DNA of 64,000 nucleotides from Wenzhouxiangella sp042310355 (GCF_042310355.1 NZ_JBHJMR010000003.1:186001-250000); one strand, 5' to 3'. Positions 26,328 through 34,814 are shown, numbered from the stretch's first letter. Notes: generated by a model from the letters alone, not told the origin. Program-made: numbers and translations.

Positions 26328-27326
26328 TCAGTCGTTGAGCAGAATCACGTCGACGCGGCGGTTCTTGCGCCTTCCGTCGGCCGAGTCGTTGCTGGCAATC
26401 GGGAAGTCCTCGCCCATGCCCAGGGCCTGGATTCGGTCGACGTCGATACCCTGCTCGACGAGCGCGTCACGCACCGACTCGGCTCGCAGTCGCGAAATGC
26501 GCATGTTGGCGCTTGAGGAGCCGGTCGAGTCCGTATGCCCTTCGATTCGAATCTGCTTGTCGGGTTCGCCCTCGACGAGCCTGACGACGTCGTCGAGCTG
26601 GTCGCGGGCTTCAGGCTCCAGGGAAGTGTCGCCGCTTTCGAACAGAACGTCGCCGAGCGTGACGACTACGCCGCGGTCGGTTTCGCGCAACTCCAGGTAC
26701 TCCAGTCGGCGTCGCATCGACTCGGCGGCTTCCGTGGCCAGGTCGGCTTCGCGGCGCGCCAGCTCGATCTCGCTGGCCTGCGCCTCGGCCAGGCGTCGCG
26801 CTGCCTGGGCTTCTTCGCGCGCGTCGGCCTCGCGCCTGGCGGCCTCCTCGCGCAGTTCCTCGGCCGTCATCGCCTCCATGCGGGTCCGGTCGGCCTCTTC
26901 GCGCGCGGCCTCGCTCTGCAACATGGCCCGCTCGGCCTCGCGGCGGGCCTGTTGAACTTCCAGGCGACTGGCTCGCAGCAACAGCCGGGTGCGCTCGGCC
27001 TCGACCTCGTCGATCTGTTCACGGGCCTGGGCGCGAAAAGCCTCCGCCCGGGCGATCTCGATGCGCTTGGCTGCCAGGTTGATGCGATGCGACAGCTCGG
27101 ATTCGGACAGGCCTTCGGCGCCGGCGGCGCGAACCGCGCGCTCGGCGTCGGACAGGGCCAGCGGCACGCGGTCGGACAGCTCGGTGTTGGCGCGGAATTC
27201 TTCCAGGTCGCTTTGAAGGTTGCGCAGGGCGGCGTTGTCGCGCGGCTGCTGGACGGCACAGCCGGTCAGTGCTGCGAGCAGAACCACCCAGCCGATGTTG
27301 CGGGTCAGTCGTTGTATCGCCTTCAT
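26328..27326 (-). CDS. OmpA-family lipoprotein with DUF4398-like coiled coil
   Basis: From ATG 27326 the product has 332 residues and a lipoprotein signal (VVLLAALTGC, lipid on Cys). A DUF4398-like segment (ALSDAERAVRAAGAEG) leads into a long alpha-helical coiled coil rich in Glu, Ala and Arg (about 80-200). The C-terminal OmpA domain has IRIEGHTDSTGSSSAN and the RRVDVIL ending, the peptidoglycan-binding fold. It should therefore bridge outer membrane and peptidoglycan. Its start overlaps the stop of the upstream DUF4398 lipoprotein gene by 4 bases, so the two are translationally coupled and probably work together in the envelope. Confidence 0.92.
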   Translation of the reverse strand: MKAIQRLTRNIGWVVLLAALTGCAVQQPRDNAALRNLQSDLEEFRANTELSDRVPLALSDAERAVRAAGAEGLSESELSHRINLAAKRIEIARAEAFRAQAREQIDEVEAERTRLLLRASRLEVQQARREAERAMLQSEAAREEADRTRMEAMTAEELREEAARREADAREEAQAARRLAEAQASEIELARREADLATEAAESMRRRLEYLELRETDRGVVVTLGDVLFESGDTSLEPEARDQLDDVVRLVEGEPDKQIRIEGHTDSTGSSSANMRISRLRAESVRDALVEQGIDVDRIQALGMGEDFPIASNDSADGRRKNRRVDVILLND

Positions 27327-27724
27327 CGCTCGATCGCCTCCTCGCCGAAGATCTCGACCAGGTCGGCGCGAATCTGATCGAGATCCTCCTGCTTGCGCTG
27401 CAGGTCCGCCCGCGCCAGCGCGGCGCGCGTGCGGGCCACGGCCAGCTGGGCCTCGATCTCGGCCTGGTCGGCCAGGCGGCGCGCATCGTCGGGGCGCTCG
27501 TTCTCGAGTGCCTGTCTGGCGCTGGCCAGGCGTTCGTTGGCGTAGCGCAGCTCGATCGGCGCGTACTCCTCGGCCTGGGCGGATTCGGCCTGTTCGATGG
27601 CGTTGCGGGCGTTGTCGAGGATCGACGGGTCGGGCGGCGTCGTCGCGCAGGCGGAGAGCAGTGCCAGCAGCGCGGCGCCGGCGATCAGGCGAGTCCTGGT
27701 GCTTGTCGGGTCGGTCACGGGCAT
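27323..27724 (-). CDS. DUF4398 lipoprotein
   Basis: The 133-residue product has a lipoprotein signal (LIAGAALLALLSACATT) followed by a single DUF4398 helical domain with DNARNAIEQAESAQAEEY and ELRYANERLASARQALE. The domain occurs alone or fused to OmpA domains; here both forms stand side by side (coupled ATGA overlap with the following gene). It is expected in the periplasm, attached to a membrane by lipid. The precise role is not established. It is separated from maiA upstream by 24 bases and might be read from the tyrosine operon. Confidence 0.88.
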   Translation of the reverse strand: MPVTDPTSTRTRLIAGAALLALLSACATTPPDPSILDNARNAIEQAESAQAEEYAPIELRYANERLASARQALENERPDDARRLADQAEIEAQLAVARTRAALARADLQRKQEDLDQIRADLVEIFGEEAIER

Positions 27725-27748
27725 CCTGTTGTCGGGTAGGGACGCGCG

Positions 27749-28408
27749 TCAGTCCGCGTCCGGCTGGTTTTCCGGGGCGGCCTCGCGAACGGGCTCCAGA
27801 ACCCGGAGCGCGTCGCAAATGCCGCGAATACGTTCGAACGGCTCGATTTCGCAATCGAACCTCTCGGCATTATAGACCTGTGGTAACAGACAGCAATCGG
27901 CGAGCGTCGGTTCATCGCCATGGCAGAAGTGACCGGTTTCCGGGCTGTCGAGCATCCGCTCGACCGCCGCCAGGCCGGCTTCCGCCCAGTGCCGGTACCA
28001 GGCCAGCTTGGCCTTGTCGTCGAGGCCGGCGGTGCCGGTGAGGTACTTGAGCACCCGCAGGTTGTTGAGCGGGTGAATCTCGCAGGCGATGGCCTGCGAG
28101 ATGGCGCGCACGCGGGCACGTTCCACAGGGTCGGTTGGCAGCAAGGCCGGCTCGGAATGACGTTCTTCGAGGTACTCGAGCATGGCCATTGACTGGGTGA
28201 TGACGGTCTCGCCGTCGACCAGCGTCGGCACAAGCTGCTGGGGATTGAGCGCGGTGTAGTCCTCGGCGTACTGCTCGCCCCCGTCGCGCACCAGGTGCAC
28301 CGGCCGGATCTCGTAATCCAGCCCCTTGAGGTTGAGCGCCACGCGCACCCGGTAGCTGGTGGAGGAGCGCCAATACGAATATAGGATCATCTTTCGGGGT
28401 TGGGGCAT
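27749..28408 (-). CDS. maiA: Maleylacetoacetate isomerase (zeta-class GST)
   Basis: The enzyme turns maleylacetoacetate into fumarylacetoacetate with glutathione, the fifth step of tyrosine breakdown. The 219-residue product has the zeta-GST N-terminus with SSTSYRVRVALNLKGL (catalytic Ser region), then NPQQLVPTLVDGE and QSMAMLEYLEE of the thioredoxin-like domain, and a helical C-terminal domain. ATG 28408 is used here; ATG 28390 (MILYSYW) is also possible and closer to relatives. It is the last gene of the hppD-hmgA-fah-maiA series, separated from fah by a palindromic element. Confidence 0.93.
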   Translation of the reverse strand: MPQPRKMILYSYWRSSTSYRVRVALNLKGLDYEIRPVHLVRDGGEQYAEDYTALNPQQLVPTLVDGETVITQSMAMLEYLEERHSEPALLPTDPVERARVRAISQAIACEIHPLNNLRVLKYLTGTAGLDDKAKLAWYRHWAEAGLAAVERMLDSPETGHFCHGDEPTLADCCLLPQVYNAERFDCEIEPFERIRGICDALRVLEPVREAAPENQPDAD

Positions 28409-28444
28409 TCTGTTCGCTCTCGGGCTCTTGGGGATTTGGGAATT

Positions 28445-28633
28445 AGGTTTCAGGTTTCAGGTTTCAGGTTTCAGGCGGCAACTGCCGACATTGCGGGGCG
28501 GCTTCGCCGCGATTCGCCTGTGCCAAACAGACAGCGTGCTGATTCTCGGGTGGCAATACCGGATCGCGGCGAAGCCGCCCACCATTGCGCCCCGGTCATG
28601 ACCTGAAACCTGAACCCTGAAACCTGAAACCTT
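28445..28633. repeat. GTTTCAG-arm palindromic element between fah and maiA
   Basis: The left arm (28445-28475) is four GTTTCAG heptamers; the right arm (28602-28633) is the complement (CCTGAAA units). The core has a second inverted repeat, GGCGGCTTCGCCGCGA near 28498 and TCGCGGCGAAGCCGCC near 28563. The core is homologous, in opposite orientation and roughly 85% by eye, to that of 29686-29875. The element ends 3 bases from the fah stop codon. Confidence 0.9.
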
Positions 28634-28636
28634 CCT

Positions 28637-29623
28637 TCATCTTTCGTACTGAACCACCTTCTGCTCGATAGCCCCGAAGATGGACTCGCCTTCACGCGTC
28701 TTCATCTCGATGCGAACCACGTCGCCGAACTGCATGAAGGGTGTTTTGGCCTCGCCGTCGGCGATGATCTCGAGCATGCGTTTCTCGGCCAGGCAGGAGG
28801 CGCCGCGGCTGGTGTCCTGGTTGGCGATGGTGCCCGAGCCGACGAGCGAACCGGCTGCCAGCGGGCGGGACTTGGCGGCGTGGGCCACGAGTTCGGCAAA
28901 GGAGAACTGCATGTCCTCGCCGGCTTCGGGTTCGCCGAACAGGTCGCCGTTGTAGTGAGTCAGGAGCGGCAGGTGCAGCTTGGTGTCCTGCCAGGCGTCG
29001 CCCAGTTCGTCCGGCGTGACGACCACCGGGGCCAGCGCCGAGCGCGGCTTGGACTGCAGAAAGCCGAAACCCTTGGCCAGTTCACCCGGGATCAGGCCGC
29101 GCAGCGACACGTCGTTGAGAATCGTGACCAGCTGAATGTGGTCGGCGCACTCATCGGGCGAGGCGCCCATCGGTACATCGTCGGTGATCACGCCGATCTC
29201 GGATTCGAAGTCGATGCCCCACTCGGTCGACGCCATGGCGATGGGGTCATAGGGGGCGAGGAAGCCGTCGGACACGGCCTGGTACATCAGCGGGTCGGTA
29301 AAGAAGCTCTCCGGCACCTCGGCGCCGCGCGCCTTTCGCACGCGTTCGACGTGCGGCAGGTAGGCCGAGCCATCGACAAACTGGTAACAGCGCTGCAGGG
29401 GCGAGGCGAGTTCCTGGACGTCCAGGTCGAAGCTGCCCTCGGCCTTGCCGTCCATCAGGTCTTCGAACAGGCTGGCCAGGCGCGGCGCCGCCGCATCCCA
29501 GTCGTCTAGGGCGGCCTGGAGCGTCGGGGCAATGTCGGTGGCGGCGACCGCGCGGGTCAGGTCGCGGTTGACGACGACCAGCGTCCCGTCGCGTCCGCCT
29601 TGTTTCAGGGTTGCTAGTTTCAT
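28637..29623 (-). CDS. fah: Fumarylacetoacetate hydrolase
   Basis: The enzyme cleaves fumarylacetoacetate to fumarate and acetoacetate, the last step of tyrosine breakdown. The 328-residue product has the FAH fold with the metal-site acids in GIDFESEIGVITDD, the NDVSLRGLIP segment and LVGSGTIANQD. The N-terminal half (FVDGSAYLPHVERVRKARG) is typical of the bacterial two-domain form. It is flanked on both sides by copies of the same palindromic repeat in opposite orientation. Confidence 0.93.
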   Translation of the reverse strand: MKLATLKQGGRDGTLVVVNRDLTRAVAATDIAPTLQAALDDWDAAAPRLASLFEDLMDGKAEGSFDLDVQELASPLQRCYQFVDGSAYLPHVERVRKARGAEVPESFFTDPLMYQAVSDGFLAPYDPIAMASTEWGIDFESEIGVITDDVPMGASPDECADHIQLVTILNDVSLRGLIPGELAKGFGFLQSKPRSALAPVVVTPDELGDAWQDTKLHLPLLTHYNGDLFGEPEAGEDMQFSFAELVAHAAKSRPLAAGSLVGSGTIANQDTSRGASCLAEKRMLEIIADGEAKTPFMQFGDVVRIEMKTREGESIFGAIEQKVVQYER

Positions 29624-29685
29624 GGTTTTATCACTTTCGATGATTTGGGTTTTGCGTTCAGGGTAACGGCTTCGGATGGTAAAAA

Positions 29686-29875
29686 AGGTTTCAGGGTTCA
29701 GGTTTCAGGTTTCAGGTCGGCGACCGCAAGGCAATGGTGGGCGGCTTCGCCGCGACACGATATTGCGACCCGACAGTTCAGCACACTGACTGTTTGGCAC
29801 AAGCCAATCGCGGCGAAGCCGCCCCGCAATTTCGGCGGTTGCCGCCTGAAACCTGAACCCTGAAACCTGAAACCT
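29686..29875. repeat. GTTTCAG-arm palindromic element between hmgA and fah (inverted copy)
   Basis: The left arm (29686-29716) carries GTTTCAG units, and the right arm (29845-29875) is identical over 31 bases to the right arm of the element at 28445-28633. The reverse complement of its core aligns with the core of that element. It ends 11 bases from the hmgA stop codon and begins about 60 bases before the fah start, on the minus strand. Confidence 0.9.
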
Positions 29876-29886
29876 AAAAGAGAACG

Positions 29887-31014
29887 TCAGTTTTTCGGCT
29901 TCCAGCTATCCACATACCCCGTCCACTCGATCTTCTGTGCCTCGTCGGTGACATCGAGCGCATCGCGCGTGTCGAGCATGACGGCCACTTCCTCGGTCTT
30001 GTCGGTCTTGGGCGTGAAGGCGTTGTTCATCGCCTTCGGATGCGGGCCGTGGGTGAAGCCACAGGGATGGTGGGTCATCATGCCGGGGTGGATGTTGTCG
30101 CGCGAGAAGAAGTTGCCGGCGTGGTAGAACAGCACTTCGTCGTAGTCGTCGTTGTTGTGGAAGAACGGTACCTTCAGCGCGTCGTCGCTGGATTCGAACG
30201 GGCGCGGCGTGAAGGTGCAGATGACGAAGCGGTGCGCCACGAAGGTGGTGTGCGCCGACGGCGGCAGGTGGTAGCGGTGGCTCATCAGCGGCCGGATGTC
30301 GCGCCAGTTGATGCGCACCGGCATCAGGTCGCCTTTCCAGCCCACCGCGTCGAGCGGGTTGAACGGATAGGTGATGGTCGAGATCCGCTGGCGGCGCTTG
30401 ACCTGCACTTTCCACTCGTCCTCGCCCTGCTGGGCGCGGAATGCCTCGTCGATCTCGGGCGTGTCGAGCATGGCCGGGTCGAAGATGGCGTGCGGGCCGA
30501 CCATTCCTTTTTCGGGCAGCATGTAGCTGGAGTTGGTCGCCTCGATCAGCAGCATCTCGACGGGTGAGTCGGACTCGATGCGCCACATGGTGCCGCGCGG
30601 CAGCATGATGTAGTCGCCGTCGCGGAAGCTCAGGTGACCGAAGTCGCAGAACAGCTCACCGGCGCCGTCGTGGATGAACAGCAGTTCGTCACCGTCACCG
30701 TTGCGTACCAGGTGATCCATCCTGCCGTCCGAGTGCCAGCAGCGGAACTTGCAGTGGGCATTGCTCAGCAACTCCGCGGCCTGCCACGGCGAGCCGACCT
30801 GGTCTTCGAGCTTCGTGGTGTCGAAGGCGCGCGGCTGCAGCGGCCCCTCGAAGTCGCTCCAGCCGGTGGGCATGTGCGCGTGGTAGAAGTGCGTGGCCGG
30901 GCCGAAGAACCCTTCCTTGCCCATCTCGCGCTCGTAGGTGCCTTCGGGCAGGTTGGTATGCGCCTGCCGACTCGCCTTGCCCTCGACTTTCGAATGACTG
31001 ATCCATTTCTTCAT
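29887..31014 (-). CDS. hmgA: Homogentisate 1,2-dioxygenase
   Basis: The enzyme opens the ring of homogentisate to maleylacetoacetate with Fe(II). The 375-residue product, shorter than the about 430 of E-type homologues but complete, has FGPATHFYHAHMPTGW at the N-terminus and a cupin core with DELLFIHDGAGELFCDFG and DYIMLPRGTMWRIE. The C-terminal iron region has HHPCGFTHGPHP. It lies between hppD and fah in the same orientation. A half palindromic repeat separates it from hppD. Confidence 0.92.
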   Translation of the reverse strand: MKKWISHSKVEGKASRQAHTNLPEGTYEREMGKEGFFGPATHFYHAHMPTGWSDFEGPLQPRAFDTTKLEDQVGSPWQAAELLSNAHCKFRCWHSDGRMDHLVRNGDGDELLFIHDGAGELFCDFGHLSFRDGDYIMLPRGTMWRIESDSPVEMLLIEATNSSYMLPEKGMVGPHAIFDPAMLDTPEIDEAFRAQQGEDEWKVQVKRRQRISTITYPFNPLDAVGWKGDLMPVRINWRDIRPLMSHRYHLPPSAHTTFVAHRFVICTFTPRPFESSDDALKVPFFHNNDDYDEVLFYHAGNFFSRDNIHPGMMTHHPCGFTHGPHPKAMNNAFTPKTDKTEEVAVMLDTRDALDVTDEAQKIEWTGYVDSWKPKN

Positions 31015-31098
31015 ACTTGCCTCCGATCGGCTGTCTTGATGCTTCCTCGTCGAAGACTCCAGGTCCGGGCCAGGCTCCGGGAGCCGGCGAGGCCCGCC

Positions 31099-31129
31099 CC
31101 TGAAACCTGAACCCTGAACCCTGAAACCT
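31099..31129. repeat. Half copy of the GTTTCAG-arm element between hppD and hmgA
   Basis: CCTGAAACCTGAACCCTGAA and the following units match the right arms of the two larger elements downstream. No full left arm is found. It ends 4 bases from the hppD stop codon. Confidence 0.8.
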
Positions 31130-31133
31130 TTTC

Positions 31134-32180
31134 CTAAAGAACTCCGCGCTTTTCCTGGTCGCGTTCGATCGCTTCGAACAGGGCCGTGAAGTTGCCCTCG
31201 CCAAAGCCTTCGTTGCCCTTGCGCTGGATGATCTCGAAGAAGATCGGACCGATATTGGTCTTGGTGAAGATCTGCAGAAGCTGCTTGTCCGGGTCGTTGG
31301 GATCGGCGTCGATCAGGATCTTGTTCTTGCGCATGCGCTCGACGTCTTCGCCGTGATTGGGAATGCGCTCGTCGATGACGTCGTAGTAGGTCTCCGGGGT
31401 GTCGAGAAACTCGACGCCCTTCTCGCGCAGCGACTCGACGGTTTCGTAGATGCTGTCGGTGTAGAGCGCGATGTGCTGAACGCCTTCACCCTTGTACTCG
31501 TCGAGGTACTCGTTGATCTGGCTCTTGGGGTCTTCCGACTCGTTGATCGGAATGGCAATCTTGCCGTTCGGGGCGTTCATGGCCTTGGACTTCAGGCCGG
31601 TGGCCTTGCCCTTGATGTCAAAGTACTTGACCTGGAAGAAACCGAACAGGTCTTCGTAGAAATCCGACCACTGCTTCATGTTGCCGTTGTAGACATTGTG
31701 GGTGAGGTGGTCGATGAAGGTCATGTCCACCCCTTTCGGGTGACGGTCCACCGCCGGGTCGAAATCGAAATGCTTGTCGAGGTCTTCCTCGCCGCCGGTC
31801 AGGTACAGCACCGAACCGCCGATGCCCTCGATGCAGGGGGTTTCAATGGGCAGCGTGTCGGCCTTGTTCTCCACATCCTTGGCGCCCTTGGCGCGAACGG
31901 CTTCGTAGGCGGCCTCGGGGTCGGACACGCGCATGGCGAAGCCGGTGCAGCAGGGACCGTGGGCGGCCGCGAAATCGCTGGCAAAGGAGTCGGTCGATTC
32001 ATTGACCAGGAAGCTGATGCCGCCCTGACGGTACAGGGTGACCGGCTGCGACTTGTGGCGCGCCACGGCGGTGAAACCGAGCTGCTGGAACAGGTCGTGC
32101 AGCAGGGCAGGCTCCGGCGCAGCGTATTCGATGAACTCGAACTGCTCGACACCGAGTGGATTGGGATGTAACTGGCTCAT
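31134..32180 (-). CDS. hppD: 4-Hydroxyphenylpyruvate dioxygenase
   Basis: The enzyme makes homogentisate from 4-hydroxyphenylpyruvate with Fe(II) and oxygen. The 348-residue product has two vicinal-oxygen-chelate domains; iron ligands lie in FIDHLTHNVYNG, GVQHIALYT and the C-terminal GPIFFEIIQRKGNEGFGEGN region, here cited in parts, with final glutamate. ATG 32180 is preceded by AAAGGAG at the right distance and gives the family start MSQLHPNPLGVEQFEFIEYA. It is the first gene of the tyrosine operon and is divergent from a MarR gene, with an operator candidate between them. Confidence 0.95.
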   Translation of the reverse strand: MSQLHPNPLGVEQFEFIEYAAPEPALLHDLFQQLGFTAVARHKSQPVTLYRQGGISFLVNESTDSFASDFAAAHGPCCTGFAMRVSDPEAAYEAVRAKGAKDVENKADTLPIETPCIEGIGGSVLYLTGGEEDLDKHFDFDPAVDRHPKGVDMTFIDHLTHNVYNGNMKQWSDFYEDLFGFFQVKYFDIKGKATGLKSKAMNAPNGKIAIPINESEDPKSQINEYLDEYKGEGVQHIALYTDSIYETVESLREKGVEFLDTPETYYDVIDERIPNHGEDVERMRKNKILIDADPNDPDKQLLQIFTKTNIGPIFFEIIQRKGNEGFGEGNFTALFEAIERDQEKRGVL

Positions 32181-32263
32181 GATTCGGTCTCCTTTCAGAC
32201 TTGCAAACGAAAAGGCTATACGGTGGTCATTCGGCAACGGGCTTGCCTGAGACCCCTGATATT

Positions 32264-32279
32264 AGTTACATTTGAAACT
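32264..32279. promoter_or_regulatory. Candidate MarR operator between hppD and marR
   Basis: AGTTACATTTGAAACT reads AGTTnCAnnTGnAACT on both strands (12 of 16 positions symmetric). The form and length suit MarR-family operators. It lies 84 bases from the hppD start and 32 bases before the marR start, where it could control both. Confidence 0.6.
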
Positions 32280-32310
32280 GTTTTCAAGCCGGCCCACGCC
32301 TCATTCGACC

Positions 32311-32745
32311 ATGCTCGATCTCGAACAATTCCTTCCCTATCGCCTGTCGGTGCTGTCGAATCGCATCAGCAACGGCATCGCGCGCACCTACGAGGAGCGC
32401 TTCGGGCTGAGCGTGACCGAATGGCGCGTGATCGCGATCGTCGGCCGCTACCCAGGCGTGACCGCCACCGAAGTGGCCGAGCGGGCCGCCATGGACAAGG
32501 TGGCCGTCAGCCGTGCGGTCAGCCGCCTGCTCGATTCCGGGCTGCTGGAGCGCCACGACAACCACGCGGATCGTCGCGCCAAGCGTCTTTACCTGAGCGG
32601 CGAGGGCGAGGCCATTCACGACGCCATCGTGCCGGCGGCCCTGGCCTACGAGCGCGACCTGCTCGAGGCCCTGGAACCCGAAGAGCGGCGCCGCTTCCTC
32701 GAAAGCCTCGAGCGCCTCGCCGAAGCCGCCGAGCGACACGCCTGA
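32311..32745 (+). CDS. MarR-family transcriptional regulator of the tyrosine operon
   Basis: ATG 32311 gives 144 residues beginning MLDLEQFLPYRLSVLSNRIS; an in-frame TTG at 32272 lies inside the operator candidate and is unlikely. The winged helix-turn-helix has TEWRVIAIVGRYPGVTATEV and AAMDKVAVSRAVSRLLDSG, and the wing has DNHADRRAKRLYLS. The flanking helices form the usual dimer. Such proteins mostly repress divergent catabolic genes and release DNA on binding a phenolic ligand. From position, the target is inferred to be hppD-hmgA-fah-maiA and itself. truC follows after 10 bases. Confidence 0.9.
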   Translation: MLDLEQFLPYRLSVLSNRISNGIARTYEERFGLSVTEWRVIAIVGRYPGVTATEVAERAAMDKVAVSRAVSRLLDSGLLERHDNHADRRAKRLYLSGEGEAIHDAIVPAALAYERDLLEALEPEERRRFLESLERLAEAAERHA

Positions 32746-32755
32746 GCATCGCAGG

Positions 32756-33460
32756 GTGCCCTTCGAAATCCTCTTCCAGGACGAATGGCTGTGCGCGATC
32801 AACAAGCCGCCGGGCATCATGGTCCACCGCAGCAGCATCGGCACCGACCGGGTGTTCGTCATGCACAGGCTGCGCGACCAGCTCGGCCGTCACGTCTGGC
32901 CGGTCCACCGCCTCGACCGGGCGACTTCGGGCGTGCTGCTGTTCGCGCTCGATTCCGACACCGCCAGGGAACTCGGCCAGGCGTTCATGGATCGGCGCGT
33001 CGACAAGGCTTATCGCGCCGTCGTGCGCGGCTGGACCGACGAAGACGGCGTGATTGATCATCCCCTGGCCCGGCACAAGCAAGCCGAGCCGCGCGAGGCC
33101 AGGACACGCTACAGGCGACTGGCGAGCTGCGAGCTGCCGATTCCGGTGGGTGGCTTCGAAGCGGCACGCTATGCGCTGATCGAGGCGATGCCCGAAACCG
33201 GCCGTCGCCACCAGATTCGCCGGCACTTCAAGCACATATCCCACCACCTCATCGGCGACACCACCTACGGCGACGGCCGCCACAACCGCCTGTTCCGGCA
33301 ACACCTGCGCTGCCACCGAATGCTGCTGCACGCCAGCCGGCTGTCGCTGGATCATCCGTGGGAAGGCCGCCGGCTCAAGCTGACGGCGCCGCTGGAAGCG
33401 GAGTTTGCGCGCGTAGCCGCGGAAGCTTTCGGCTGGAATGAGGAGGGGGTGTCGGATTGA
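32756..33460 (+). CDS. truC: tRNA pseudouridine(65) synthase TruC
   Basis: TruC belongs to the RluA family and modifies uridine 65 in some tRNAs. The 234-residue product begins MPFEILFQDEWLCAINKPPG at GTG 32756 and has VHRSSIGTDRVFVMHRLRDQ. The catalytic Asp is in VHRLDRATSGVLL. The C-terminal half has PETGRRHQIRRHFKHISHHL and IGDTTYGDGRHN, the pattern specific to TruC rather than RluC/RluD. It lies downstream of marR on the same strand and may share its promoter. Confidence 0.92.
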   Translation: MPFEILFQDEWLCAINKPPGIMVHRSSIGTDRVFVMHRLRDQLGRHVWPVHRLDRATSGVLLFALDSDTARELGQAFMDRRVDKAYRAVVRGWTDEDGVIDHPLARHKQAEPREARTRYRRLASCELPIPVGGFEAARYALIEAMPETGRRHQIRRHFKHISHHLIGDTTYGDGRHNRLFRQHLRCHRMLLHASRLSLDHPWEGRRLKLTAPLEAEFARVAAEAFGWNEEGVSD

Positions 33461-33591
33461 CGTCTGCGATAGACTTCCGTGCATCGCCGACGGTCGACGA
33501 TTCGGATCTCTACACACATGAGCGATGCGTGATCAAACCGGCCAGGTCGTCCGTCGCGGATGCGACCGCGACCTACGCGGGCGTCGATACG

Positions 33592-33660
33592 ACAACGCGG
33601 CAAAGCCGCCCCGCAACGCCCGCACGATGCCGCCTTAAACCTTAAACCTTAAACCTGACC
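33592..33660. repeat. Degenerate copy of the GTTTCAG-family element before the carboxypeptidase gene
   Basis: GCGGCAAAGCCGCCCCGCAA (33597-33616) matches the core of the elements at 28445 and 29686 with one change. It is followed by a right arm of CTTAAAC heptamers (33633-33660). No left arm is clear in 33461-33591, where I see no gene. Confidence 0.65.
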
Positions 33661-33672
33661 CCCGGAGCCCCC

Positions 33673-34797
33673 ATGCACATCCATTCCAAGTTCGACAGCG
33701 GCAACATCGAAGTCCTCGAGGCCGACAGCCCCGACAATATCCGCCTCAAGATCCGCCCCGACGCCGGGGGCGAGCACATGCAGTGGTTCCACTTTCAGCT
33801 CTCGGGCGCGCGGGACGCGGATTGTCGGATGACGATCGAGAACGCCGGCGACGTCTCGTATCCCGACGGTTTCGAGGACTACCACGCCGTGGCCAGCACC
33901 GACCGCGTCAACTGGTTCCGCGTGCCGACCGAGTTCGACGGCAAGCAGCTGGTGATCAAGCACCGGCCCGACAGCGACATCGTCTATTACGCCTATTTCG
34001 CGCCGTATTCCCAGCTCGAGCACGAGAACCTGATCGCCGCCGCGCTGGTCGATCCGAGGGTGCGCGCCGAGGTACTGTGTTCCACCCCGGATGGACGCGC
34101 GCACACCATGCTGCGCATCGGCGACCCGGACGAGGGCCGCAAGAAGATCTGGGTCATCGCTCGGCAGCACCCGGGTGAAACCATGGCGGAATGGTGGGTC
34201 GAGGGCTTCCTCGAACGCCTGCTCGACACCGAGGAGCCGGTCTCCCGCAAGCTGCTCGAACAGGCCGTCGTCTACCTGGTGCCCAACATGTGCCTCGACG
34301 GCGCGGTGCGCGGGCACCTGCGCTGCAACGCGAAGGGTCGCAACCTCAACCGCGAATGGGCCGAGCCGTCGGAGGAAGACTCGCCCGAGGTCTACTACAC
34401 GCGCCAGAAAATGCACGCCACCGGCGTCGACATGGCCTTCGACGTCCACGGCGACGAGGCCCTGCCGTACAACTTCATCGCCGGCGCCGAGGGCACTCCG
34501 TCGTGGAACGAGAAGAAACAGCTGCAGCTCGACAACTTCGAGGATCTGCTTGCACGGATCAGCCCGGACTTCCAGACGAAAGTCGGCTACGAGGTTGACG
34601 CGCCCAACAGCTCGGATCTCAAGAAGAACACCGACTACACGGCCGAAACCTTCGACTGCCTGGCGATGACCCTGGAAATGCCGTTCAAGGACAACGCCGA
34701 CCTGCCGATGCCGGAAGTGGGCTGGTCGCCGGAGCGCAGCAAACACCTGGGAAGCGCCTGCGTCGACGCCTTCTGGCGGATCCTGCCGGAGCTCTGA
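33673..34797 (+). CDS. M14-family cytosolic carboxypeptidase-like protein
   Basis: The 374-residue product lacks a signal peptide. It has an N-terminal beta-sandwich (about 1-130) as in cytosolic carboxypeptidases (CCP/AGBL), then the M14 catalytic domain with the zinc motif ARQHPGETMAEWW. VPNMCLDGAVRGHLRCNAKG and NLNREW of the substrate site, a second zinc His in FDVHGDE, and the catalytic Glu in TLEMPFKDN follow. Eukaryotic members remove glutamates from tubulin tails; the role of bacterial members is not settled. Its convergent neighbour is the kinase gene, 17 bases away. Confidence 0.9.
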   Translation: MHIHSKFDSGNIEVLEADSPDNIRLKIRPDAGGEHMQWFHFQLSGARDADCRMTIENAGDVSYPDGFEDYHAVASTDRVNWFRVPTEFDGKQLVIKHRPDSDIVYYAYFAPYSQLEHENLIAAALVDPRVRAEVLCSTPDGRAHTMLRIGDPDEGRKKIWVIARQHPGETMAEWWVEGFLERLLDTEEPVSRKLLEQAVVYLVPNMCLDGAVRGHLRCNAKGRNLNREWAEPSEEDSPEVYYTRQKMHATGVDMAFDVHGDEALPYNFIAGAEGTPSWNEKKQLQLDNFEDLLARISPDFQTKVGYEVDAPNSSDLKKNTDYTAETFDCLAMTLEMPFKDNADLPMPEVGWSPERSKHLGSACVDAFWRILPEL

Positions 34798-34814
34798 ACG
34801 GGAACCCCGTGCGT

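Noticed and set aside
28445..29875. GTTTCAG arrays as a CRISPR
   Set aside because: Units are 7 bases with no spacers, arranged as inverted arms; no cas genes nearby.
32272..32310. TTG start for the MarR protein at 32272
   Set aside because: It lies within the operator candidate and adds 13 non-conserved residues; ATG 32311 gives the family start.
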